A DNA stretch of 11,571 nt, from positions 1 to 11,571 of the forward strand of contig CAYJJK010000079.1 of assembly GCA_964370445.1 (NCBI GenBank). The letters are read 5' to 3'. The position numbers were made by a program, and so were the translations under genes. Of this stretch, positions 4,770 to 11,571 are shown in pieces. The first letter of the stretch is position 1; the number at the start of each line of letters is the position of its first letter. Source of the stretch: JAAYCI01 sp964370445 (lineage in GTDB: Bacteria > Bacillota > Clostridia > Oscillospirales > Ruminococcaceae). The notes under the pieces are model-generated. The model was not told where the DNA came from and did no database searches. It saw only the letters and a list, made by a program, of their open reading frames with translations.

Positions 4770-7057
4770 GAGAAATTAACATCAATTTCTCCGCCATCTG
4801 ATACACCAACACTGATTTTTTCTAATCTTTGGTTGCTTAAGATGCCTTCTGCGATACGTTCTTCCACCTCTTTACGAATCACCCTTCTCAAATCTCGTGC
4901 ACCAAATTGGCCGCCTTTTGCTTTTTCGCACAACATTTTTAATGCATCTGTATTCCAGGTAAGCACAATTTCTTTGTGTTGCAAAGGATCTAAATATTCC
5001 CCAAGCATCAAAGCTGCCACACGGCTTAAATCCTCAGTACTCAAAGATTTAAAACTAATCACTTCATCTACCCTGCTTAAAAATTCGGGCCGCAAAAAGT
5101 CTTTTAATGCCTTAATATTTTTCTCTCGGTTTGCTTCTTCTCGGCTTTTATCAAAACCGAGGCTGGCGGTGCGATCTGTAGATCCTGCATTCGAGGTCAT
5201 ACAAATCACGGTGTTTTCAAAGCTCACAGCCCTGCCTTGTGCATCATTGATTTTTCCCTCGTCCAATATTTGTAAAAGTATATTCATTACATCCGGATGG
5301 GCTTTTTCAATTTCGTCAAATAAAACAACACTATAGGGTTTGCGACGCACCTTTTCAGTTAACTGGCCTGCTTCGTCATAGCCAACATATCCAGGAGGCG
5401 AGCCAATCAAGCGACTAACCGCATGTTTTTCCATAAACTCACTCATATCTAAGCGAATCAATGGGTCTACAGAATCAAACAAATCAAACGCCAACTGCTT
5501 TACAAGCTCGGTTTTGCCAACACCGGTAGGACCCACAAAAATAAAACTTGCAGGACGCCGGCGGCCATTGATATCGGCACGCGCACGCTTGATGGCCGAG
5601 GCCACAAGGTGCACAGCTTCATCTTGACCCACCACTTTTTGGCGTAGGCGCTCTTCTAAATTGGAGAGTTTTGTGTATTCACTCTCCTCTATTTTCATGG
5701 CCGGAATCCCTGTCCAAAGTTCAATCACACGCGCTAAATCTGCCATCTCAACTTCAATTTTCTCTACGTCCGCTTTCATTTCAACCACCTGTGTCATCAG
5801 GCGAGCAATCTCACTTTTCACACGGGCCAAGCGTTCATAATCTGGCTCTTGTTGCGCCTCTAGTTCTTGCTCTTCACCACGTAACACCTGCAAGCGTTTT
5901 TCTGTGTCCAGCCAATCTGAAATTTCCACATGACGCAAACTGCAGCAAGCACAGGCCTCATCCAGCAGGTCAATGGCCTTATCGGGCAAAAATCTGTCCG
6001 TGATATAACGCTCGGAAAGGCGCACTGCACGATCTACAATTTGGCCACTTACGCCTACATGGTGATGTTCTTCATAATATTCCTTCACCCCAAGCAACAC
6101 CTGTACAGTGTCCTCTAGGCTGGGTTCTTCTACTTTAACAGGTTGAAAACGGCGCTCTAGCGCTTGATCCTTTTCAATGTGTTTGCGATATTCAGCAAAA
6201 GTAGTTGCCCCAATTACCTGAATTTCCCCACGGGAAAGTGCCGGTTTTAAAATATTGGCCGCATTCATTGCACCCTCTGAATCGCCCGCACCGGTAATAC
6301 TATGCACCTCATCGATGAATAAAATCACATTTCCGGCAGTTTTCACTTCGCCAATAAGCCCTTTCACGCGGCTTTCAAACTGCCCGCGAAATTGTGTTCC
6401 CGCCACAAGGCTTGTCATATCTAATAGATAGATGATTTTATCTTTTAAAAGGCTGGGCACTTTGCCTTCGGCAATGCGCAGGGCAATCCCCTCGGCAATG
6501 GCAGTTTTGCCCACACCGGCTTCACCAATGAGACAAGGATTATTCTTTTGTCTGCGCGACAATATCTGAATGGTTCGATAGATTTCTCTGTCTCGCCCTA
6601 TCACTTTATCCAGCTTGCCTTCCGTTGCCTTTTTGTTTAAATTTTCACAGTACAAGTCTAAAAATTTATGTTTCGGCGCTTTTTCTTTAGCACGTTTTTT
6701 ATCTTCTTTTTCTTCGCCTTTTTTACCACCCATCCTAAGGGGGAAAATAGCACTTCCTCCCGGCTGAAACTCCTCTTCTTCCTCTGCCTCATCATCGGCC
6801 TCTATAGGCTCTGCGCCTGTCATTGAGCCCTGCAGGGCAGCAAACCCTTCATCACCCATAACCCCTGCAAAATGCTCTTCTAAACTTTCAATATCATTGT
6901 CAGAAATACCAAACTGCTGAATCATATCATTTACCGGTTTTATCCCAAGCTCTTTTGCACAGGTTAGGCAATAACCCTCGCTGTGGTTTTCTGCCCCTTC
7001 CATGCGCTGGATAAACACAATTGCCGGCCTTTTATTGCACTTTTTGCACATCATCAT
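4766..7057 (-). CDS. clpE: ClpE-like Hsp100 AAA+ unfoldase
   Basis: ATP-driven protein unfoldase of the stress response, expected to feed substrates to ClpP. From the ATG at 7057 it has 763 residues; two further ATG codons follow at once, and an AAAGG seven bases before the first favours this cluster over the in-frame ATG at 7087. Features in order: zinc finger C4-C7-C30-C33 in place of Clp_N repeats; acidic then basic linker about 85-130; first AAA+ domain with Walker A GEAGVGKT (178-185), Walker B around D249-E250 and arginines 302-303; coiled middle domain about 385-445; second AAA+ domain with GPTGVGKT (509-516), D581-E582 and sensor-2 GARDLRR (719-725). LGF at 633-635 fits the ClpP-binding loop. 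The finger and the missing Clp_N repeats point to ClpE rather than ClpC. A CIRCE-like operator precedes it. Confidence 0.93.
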   Translation of the reverse strand: MMMCKKCNKRPAIVFIQRMEGAENHSEGYCLTCAKELGIKPVNDMIQQFGISDNDIESLEEHFAGVMGDEGFAALQGSMTGAEPIEADDEAEEEEEFQPGGSAIFPLRMGGKKGEEKEDKKRAKEKAPKHKFLDLYCENLNKKATEGKLDKVIGRDREIYRTIQILSRRQKNNPCLIGEAGVGKTAIAEGIALRIAEGKVPSLLKDKIIYLLDMTSLVAGTQFRGQFESRVKGLIGEVKTAGNVILFIDEVHSITGAGDSEGAMNAANILKPALSRGEIQVIGATTFAEYRKHIEKDQALERRFQPVKVEEPSLEDTVQVLLGVKEYYEEHHHVGVSGQIVDRAVRLSERYITDRFLPDKAIDLLDEACACCSLRHVEISDWLDTEKRLQVLRGEEQELEAQQEPDYERLARVKSEIARLMTQVVEMKADVEKIEVEMADLARVIELWTGIPAMKIEESEYTKLSNLEERLRQKVVGQDEAVHLVASAIKRARADINGRRRPASFIFVGPTGVGKTELVKQLAFDLFDSVDPLIRLDMSEFMEKHAVSRLIGSPPGYVGYDEAGQLTEKVRRKPYSVVLFDEIEKAHPDVMNILLQILDEGKINDAQGRAVSFENTVICMTSNAGSTDRTASLGFDKSREEANREKNIKALKDFLRPEFLSRVDEVISFKSLSTEDLSRVAALMLGEYLDPLQHKEIVLTWNTDALKMLCEKAKGGQFGARDLRRVIRKEVEERIAEGILSNQRLEKISVGVSDGGEIDVNFS

Positions 7058-7215
7058 GTGTATGCCTTTCCTTTCTTCAAATCTCATTTTTTATCTGTTC
7101 GTAAATACGGTTTCTTAATTTTCTGTTTCCACTGTACCACAATATTATGGAATGTATGTGACAGATGCTAAAGAAAATGTACGAAAACATTAACTATATC
7201 TTAGTCAACAATCAT

Positions 7216-7244
7216 ATTATACACCATATATAAGCAATTAGCAA
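7216..7244 (-). promoter_or_regulatory. Predicted SigA-type promoter of clpE
   Basis: TTGCTA (7244-7239), 17 bases, TATAAT (7221-7216) on the minus strand. The -10 box is perfect. Transcription would start near 7209, giving a leader of about 150 bases with no recognised regulatory RNA. The -35 box lies inside the CIRCE-like operator. Confidence 0.75.
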
Positions 7245-7264
7245 TCACATGGTGAGACTGCTAA
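7238..7264. promoter_or_regulatory. CIRCE-like operator (HrcA binding site)
   Basis: TTAGCAATC and GACTGCTAA are separated by exactly nine bases, the geometry of CIRCE (TTAGCACTC, nine bases, GAGTGCTAA). Each half matches consensus at 8 of 9 positions, and the two differences fall at the paired position of the palindrome. It overlaps the clpE -35 box, so bound HrcA would block RNA polymerase. It lies only 12 bases past the cvpA-like stop codon. Confidence 0.75.
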
Positions 7265-7276
7265 AAAATTTCACAT

Positions 7277-7948
7277 TTATAACAAAACACCCCACCGTGT
7301 GAAGATCGTGAAGAATATGCTGCTTTTTAGTGCCCCGCTTTGAAAGAAAGAAAACTCCATAATGGGTGCAATAACAGCAGCCACATTTACCAATACCAAC
7401 ACATATAAACCACCTAAAATAATGCCCACAATAGACCCTACCACTCTTTGGGGTGCTTTAAGCGTTTTGAAGCTGAATTTTTTACGAATAAGGTGCAAAA
7501 ACAATGTGAGCAACGGGCGAAGTAAGGCAAAAAAAATCAAAAATAAAAGCAATGTGATGGCCGGCAAGAGTAAAGCCTTTACCACATCATTAATCAGCAG
7601 TTCCACATAACCCTCTGTGCCTATTTCCACCTGTTGCATAGAATTGAGCAAAGCATCCCGAACACCACTGGGAAGCTGATGGCTAAATTCTTCCAGCGCC
7701 AAACGAGGCTCATCTAGTCTGCCGTTTATCATGGATTCCTCAAGCCCTGTCATCAGGCGATCCCGAAAAAAATAGTCGAATACGGGAGAAGCCAAAGTGC
7801 GTGATGCAAACCAAGATAAAACTGCCACCACCAATGTGCCCGCCATGCTCAGCAGGCCCATCACACCCCCTTTTGCCGAAAAATATACGGCGGTAAGCAC
7901 CACAATGGCAAGACAAATCAAATCAAAAACAATAGCAGATGTTTGCAT
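7277..7948 (-). CDS. CvpA-family membrane protein
   Basis: A 223-residue integral membrane protein. The ATG at 7948 is chosen because AAGGAG lies five bases before it; the frame opens eight codons earlier at a TTG without such a site. Membrane segments are at about 5-24, 27-48, 120-146 and 165-190. KGGVMGLLSM after the first helix and the glycine-rich last helix (VVGSIVGIILGG) fit the CvpA (colicin V production) fold. A hydrophilic segment of about 65 residues between helices 2 and 3 is longer than in the shortest members. Function in Firmicutes is poorly known; envelope homeostasis is a guess. It is the last gene of the ecf-truA operon, 56 bases after the DUF5711-like gene. No strong terminator follows, so some readthrough into clpE is possible. 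Confidence 0.75.
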   Translation of the reverse strand: MQTSAIVFDLICLAIVVLTAVYFSAKGGVMGLLSMAGTLVVAVLSWFASRTLASPVFDYFFRDRLMTGLEESMINGRLDEPRLALEEFSHQLPSGVRDALLNSMQQVEIGTEGYVELLINDVVKALLLPAITLLLFLIFFALLRPLLTLFLHLIRKKFSFKTLKAPQRVVGSIVGIILGGLYVLVLVNVAAVIAPIMEFSFFQSGALKSSIFFTIFTRWGVLL

Positions 7949-8004
7949 AGTATCTCCTTTTCCATATCGCAATAAATTGCACAGGCAAAATCATTTCAAA
8001 AAAT

Positions 8005-9549
8005 TTAAGACGATTCTTCCTCAACCACCGCCTCCATGGCAAATAAATCATCTAAAGATTGCACGTTCGACACAGTAAGAAGTAAGGCCTCGCGTGCTTG
8101 CACAAGCTCTAGCGGTTTTTCGGTAAAGGTTTTTGTTTGCGCTACTTCCCCATTTAAGTTATAAGCTGTCACTTGCTGATCTAAAAGCATGTACACACCT
8201 TGATCCACACTGAGTACTTCGGCTTGCCCGTTTCCAAATGTGGAAACTTCAAAGATGGCTTGCATCGAATCTTTCAGCAGCACCAAATCATAATCCTCTC
8301 TTCCTAAAGAGCCAAACACCAATGCCAAACGACCTGCACCCACATCTGCTGTAAGTAGCGTGCGGTTTCCGTAATCATAGCGTGCCGTCTCCTCACCTCT
8401 TGTGTTATAAACGGCCGCATAACGGTCATACACCACCAGAAGTTGGCTTTGAGAAAGATATTCCATGCTTAAAATACATGTGTCATCAACACGAATGGTA
8501 GCTTGCATTTCGACTTGTTCGCTATTCAATAAATACACCGTTGTTCCAAGTGCCCCCTCCGCCGAGGAAAGACAGGCAAGTGCAAAATCTTCATTATTTT
8601 GAGCAAAAGCACCGTCCACAGGTTTTTCGTACACTATATCCCAAGAGAGGTCCGCCTCTGCCGGATATAAAGGGTTATAAATTTGAACCCCTGAACGATA
8701 CCTTGAGGATGTGACCACCATCAAACTGCCGTTGTCGCTCATCTCCACAAACAAAAGTTCATCATCTGTACTTTGGCGCAGTAAAGTTTCACTGCGGCTT
8801 TCCACAAGATATCCCGTGCCACCACGGCTATACACGCATACGCGCGTGTCTCCGGCGGAAATTTCCGGGTTTGCAAAGCCATGCTGTATCCGTTGTAACT
8901 CTTCTCCCATAGCCGAAAACATCACAATGTCTTTTTCTCCTAGAGAAGCAAACCCGCCGCTACCCATCCCCTCAGAGCTCACATAACCAGGAACCGAATA
9001 CTCAACTGGGAAACCTTCACCGGGCAGAAGTGCCACTTTGGCCGAATCTGCCATGTCGCGCAGGCTCATAAGCACAAAAAGGTAACTTCCACTTACATAA
9101 AGCCACATTCCAAACGCCACCAAAACCACAGCACATAAAGACAACACCCGGCGCCTACGCTTTTTACGGCGCACTTCTAAAACTCGTGGGTTTTGTTTTG
9201 GCATCAACACCGCATTTTTTGGCAAATTTTCTTCATTCACTTCCAGCGCGGCTTTTTTTTGTTTTGCCTCATTGGCAGCTTTCTTTTCTCTTTCATGCGT
9301 TTTAGGGTGTTTATCGCTAGAAGAAAATGTCTGTTTGGCAGCCTCACCAGCTTGCGGTTTTTCATCTATTGAAGCATGGATTTCCTCATCTTGTAAAAAC
9401 GTGCCAACAGGCTGTGAAGTTGCCCTTTGAATGCGCCCGCCCCCTTGATGTTCCTTTTTGGAAGAGGGTGCCTCGATATATTCATCCGGTAGCACAAGTT
9501 TTGAGTGCCGCAATTTCTTTTTCGGTTTCTTTTGTTTAGCATCCCCCAT
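8005..9549 (-). CDS. DUF5711-like membrane-anchored protein
   Basis: A 514-residue protein of unknown function. Residues 1-134 are cytoplasmic, very rich in Lys and Glu and low in complexity; a basic cluster RRKKRRRR (127-134) precedes one membrane helix at about 135-160; the remaining 350 residues should lie outside the cell. That part contains LLPGEGFPV (174-182) and repeated short beta-strand patterns with turns, such as YDRYAAVYNTRGEETARY and VTAYNLNGEVAQTKTF, as in a beta-propeller. These features fit the DUF5711 family of Clostridia. The orientation follows the positive-inside rule. The start is firm: AGGAGG lies six bases before the ATG. It begins 13 bases after the truA stop codon and probably shares its transcript. 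A role as envelope scaffold or sensor is only an inference. Confidence 0.7.
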   Translation of the reverse strand: MGDAKQKKPKKKLRHSKLVLPDEYIEAPSSKKEHQGGGRIQRATSQPVGTFLQDEEIHASIDEKPQAGEAAKQTFSSSDKHPKTHEREKKAANEAKQKKAALEVNEENLPKNAVLMPKQNPRVLEVRRKKRRRRVLSLCAVVLVAFGMWLYVSGSYLFVLMSLRDMADSAKVALLPGEGFPVEYSVPGYVSSEGMGSGGFASLGEKDIVMFSAMGEELQRIQHGFANPEISAGDTRVCVYSRGGTGYLVESRSETLLRQSTDDELLFVEMSDNGSLMVVTSSRYRSGVQIYNPLYPAEADLSWDIVYEKPVDGAFAQNNEDFALACLSSAEGALGTTVYLLNSEQVEMQATIRVDDTCILSMEYLSQSQLLVVYDRYAAVYNTRGEETARYDYGNRTLLTADVGAGRLALVFGSLGREDYDLVLLKDSMQAIFEVSTFGNGQAEVLSVDQGVYMLLDQQVTAYNLNGEVAQTKTFTEKPLELVQAREALLLTVSNVQSLDDLFAMEAVVEEESS

Positions 9550-9562
9550 GCGGCACCTCCTT

Positions 9563-10315
9563 TTATATTTGTAGCCCTTCAGACGGATAAATCACTTTTT
9601 CAAGGCACAAACCTTTGGCCGGCAAAGTAGGGCCGGCCATGCTACGATTTTTGGCAACCAGTGCATGTTTTGGAGCCTCTATCTCTTTTCGATTTTGCCC
9701 CACCAGTAACAAACTTCCGGCTAAGATACGTACCATATTGTATAAAAACCCATCGGCTGCAACGCACATGATGACCCAATTGTCTTGACGAGTTACCGTG
9801 AAGCGCGTGATGGTGCGTGTGCGTTCTCCCTCTTTTGCACCCGAAGCACAAAATGCAGAAAAATCATGTCGTCCACAAAGTTCATTTGCCGCTTTTTGCA
9901 TAAGTTCTTCATTCAGGGGGCCGCAAACGCGATAATAAAGTCCCTCCATGAGTGGGTCATCGCTTTGGCTGTTTAAAAACCGATAACTGTATTCCTTTTC
10001 AATGGCGCTATATCGCGCATGAAATTCATTTGGCACCAAACGTGCATCACGCACACGCACATCTTGAGGCAAATGTGCGTTGAGTGCCAATGGCAATTTT
10101 TCAAGCGGAATATGCGTGTTGCAATGTGCACTTAACGCATAGCCACGCGCATGCACGCCAGAATCGGTGCGGCTGCATCCCTTCACTGGGATTCTCTCAC
10201 CAAACACAGCCTCCATCGCATCTTGCACCACTTCACATATACTGAGGGCATTATTTTGCACTTGAAAACCATGATAGCACGTTCCCCGAAATGAAAGTGT
10301 AAACAGTACATTCAT
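9563..10315 (-). CDS. truA: tRNA pseudouridine(38-40) synthase TruA
   Basis: Converts uridines 38, 39 and 40 of the tRNA anticodon arm to pseudouridine. From the ATG at 10315 it has 250 residues, the usual length. The catalytic aspartate is D51 in GCSRTDSGVHA. Other family motifs are GTCYHGFQVQ (11-20), EFHARYSAIEKEYSYRF and GFLYNMVRILAGSL. The frame stays open 23 codons upstream, but that part overlaps ecfT and reads as non-homologous sequence. The ATG overlaps the ecfT stop as ATGA, typical of translational coupling, with a G-rich segment (GGGGGCG) upstream in place of a canonical ribosome binding site. It sits directly behind ecfT, an arrangement conserved in many Firmicutes. Confidence 0.97.
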   Translation of the reverse strand: MNVLFTLSFRGTCYHGFQVQNNALSICEVVQDAMEAVFGERIPVKGCSRTDSGVHARGYALSAHCNTHIPLEKLPLALNAHLPQDVRVRDARLVPNEFHARYSAIEKEYSYRFLNSQSDDPLMEGLYYRVCGPLNEELMQKAANELCGRHDFSAFCASGAKEGERTRTITRFTVTRQDNWVIMCVAADGFLYNMVRILAGSLLLVGQNRKEIEAPKHALVAKNRSMAGPTLPAKGLCLEKVIYPSEGLQI

Positions 10316-11139
10316 GAAAACGCCCCCAAAATAAGTGGCAAAAATAAACCGGATAGGCCAATGGCAGAAAAATACACACCACAAACCACAGTGATAACAA
10401 CATCTTTTTTAGTGATGTGAAGCCGACGCAATCTTGTGCGCCCTTCCCCGCCGCGGTAACAACGGCACTCCATAGCCAGTGCCAACTCGTCTGCACGCCG
10501 AAAAGCGGAAAGAAACAACGGTATAAGCACCGGAACCAACGCGCGCACACGCTTAAACAAGCTGCCCGTATCCAAATCGGCTCCACGGGCTTTTTGCGCA
10601 TTCATAATTTTATCTGTCTCGTCAATCAAGGTGGGAACAAACCTCAGGGCGATGGTCATCATCATTGCAAGCTCATGTGAAGGAAAGCGAAAACGCGAAA
10701 GTGGGCTAAGCAAACGTTCAATGGCATCAGTGAGCACAATAGGGCTGGTGGTGTATGTTAAGAGGCTGGTTCCTAAAATAAGCGCCACAATGCGCACAGC
10801 CAGTAAAATAGCATGCCGTATACCTTCCTCTGTGATGGTGAGAATCCACACCTGAAAAACCACCACTTCGCCTTGCACAAAAAACACATTCAAGACTGCT
10901 GTGAACAACACAATGGGAAGAATGGGCTTAATACTTTTCCATATCATGCGCAAAGGGATAAGGGCCACCTTATAACATAAAAGCAAAAAAAGCAAACTCA
11001 AACTAATGCCTAGCACATTGGTACCCACAAACAAAATGACAATATAGCTTACTGTAAGCACCAACTTAAGGCGTGGGTCCAGCTGATGCAAGGAAGATTG
11101 CCCCGGCAAATGCTGGCCAATTGTGATATCACGAAGCAT
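10312..11139 (-). CDS. ecfT: Energy-coupling factor transporter transmembrane protein EcfT
   Basis: Membrane scaffold of an ECF-type ABC importer. It joins the two ATPases EcfA1 and EcfA2 to interchangeable substrate-binding S components for vitamins and trace nutrients. It has 275 residues with helices at about 25-55, 70-90, 108-130 and 247-270. The two coupling-helix signatures are visible: AQKARGAD at 181-188 and AMECRCYRGGEGRT at 222-235. The second normally reads EAR, so C225 replaces the usual alanine. The ATG at 11139 has AGGAGG six bases upstream, located inside the end of ecfA2, and the two frames overlap by 11 bases. No S component is encoded in the window, so the substrate cannot be named. 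Confidence 0.95.
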   Translation of the reverse strand: MLRDITIGQHLPGQSSLHQLDPRLKLVLTVSYIVILFVGTNVLGISLSLLFLLLCYKVALIPLRMIWKSIKPILPIVLFTAVLNVFFVQGEVVVFQVWILTITEEGIRHAILLAVRIVALILGTSLLTYTTSPIVLTDAIERLLSPLSRFRFPSHELAMMMTIALRFVPTLIDETDKIMNAQKARGADLDTGSLFKRVRALVPVLIPLFLSAFRRADELALAMECRCYRGGEGRTRLRRLHITKKDVVITVVCGVYFSAIGLSGLFLPLILGAFS

Positions 11140-11571
11140 CTTCTTCCTCCTTTTTAATATGGTTTAAAACCGTGCTCACTGCGTAAGGCACAGTATATAC
11201 ATCACAGTCAATGTCCAGGCCCATTTCACGCAAACGCAAAAACACCTGCGTTACCTGTGGCACAGAAAGCCCCATTTCCAAAAGTTCTGCAGCACGGGCA
11301 AATACGCGCTGTGTGGTGTCGTACATCGATATGCCCCCGTTTTGCAACACCAGAACTCTATTTGCATACTTGGCAACATCCTCCATGCTATGGCTTACCA
11401 AAACAACACTGGTATCTGTTTTTCGATGATAGTCTTTTATCTGTTCCAAAATGGTATCTCTGCCTTCTGGGTCAAGGCCTGCCGCCGGCTCGTCCAGCAC
11501 CAGCAGTTTTGGTCGCATGGCAATCACACCGGCAATGGCACCACGCCGCTTTTGGCCACCGCTACGCTCAA
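11129..11571 (-). CDS. ecfA2: ECF transporter ATP-binding protein EcfA2 (C-terminal part)
   Basis: Cytoplasmic ATPase subunit of the ECF importer, cut by the right window edge, so the Walker A and Q-loop regions are missing. The visible 146 codons begin ERSGGQKRRGAIAG, then Walker B LLVLDEPAAGLDP, H-loop VSHSMED and a C-terminal regulatory tail ending KKEEEDAS. The ABC signature reads RSGGQ where LSGGQ is usual, and the following KRRVAIAG reads KRRGAIAG. An internal GTG at 11527 lies inside the signature-Walker B region and is not the true start. Assignment as EcfA2 rather than EcfA1 rests on its place directly before ecfT, as in the common ecfA1-ecfA2-ecfT order. Confidence 0.9.
   Translation of the reverse strand, partial: ERSGGQKRRGAIAGVIAMRPKLLVLDEPAAGLDPEGRDTILEQIKDYHRKTDTSVVLVSHSMEDVAKYANRVLVLQNGGISMYDTTQRVFARAAELLEMGLSVPQVTQVFLRLREMGLDIDCDVYTVPYAVSTVLNHIKKEEEDAS

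Noticed and set aside
4610..4801. Plus-strand reading frame with MMGIEPTKPAWKAGVLPLNY
   Set aside because: It is the antisense reading of the tRNA-Gly gene and its flanks, a well-known false gene prediction.
7058..7237. CtsR operator upstream of clpE
   Set aside because: No tandem GGTCAAA heptamers with the proper spacing are present. TTGACTAA occurs once but is not repeated.
7277..7310. Terminator at the end of the cvpA-like gene
   Set aside because: Only a 4-bp stem (ACAC/GTGT) followed by TTTTG, inside the coding end; too weak to call.

Overview
This window most likely comes from a low-GC Firmicute of the class Clostridia. The support is a ClpE-type Hsp100 ATPase with an N-terminal zinc finger, the ecfA2-ecfT-truA gene order, a DUF5711-type protein, strong AGGAGG-type ribosome binding sites and consensus SigA-type promoters. 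Every convincing gene is on the minus strand, so transcription runs from the right edge to the left edge.

Right part (about 11571 to 7277): a compact operon. It enters the window inside an ECF transporter ATPase (ecfA2, cut by the window edge), then ecfT (overlapping by 11 bases), truA (ATGA overlap), a DUF5711-like membrane-anchored beta-rich protein, and a CvpA-family membrane protein. The ECF module energises vitamin or micronutrient uptake, and TruA modifies the tRNA anticodon arm. The last two genes replace the rplM-rpsI pair that often follows truA.

Middle (7276 to 4638): a good promoter overlapped by a CIRCE-like operator (HrcA site) drives a ClpE-like unfoldase. A perfect consensus promoter (TTGACA, 17 bases, TATAAT) overlaps the clpE stop codon. 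It starts a short transcript made of a 7-bp leader hairpin, tRNA-Gly(UCC) with encoded CCA, and a terminator.

Left part (4637 to 1): a more AT-rich, accessory-looking stretch. The tRNA-Gly trailer plus terminator is the first of three same-strand copies of a module. The second copy is directly downstream, and the third lies beyond a single AT-rich gene for a putative two-domain methyltransferase. Copies 2 and 3 carry, instead of the tRNA body, a shared upstream block that ends in CTA or CCA where the tRNA has its CCA. A fourth locus keeps only that upstream block. This repeat family is the least explained structure in the window. Beyond it lie a promoter, a leader with nested complementary segments, and a membrane-bound Cache-GGDEF-EAL protein whose EAL domain looks active and whose GGDEF site reads GVDEF.

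No transposase, integrase, CRISPR array or rRNA gene was found.
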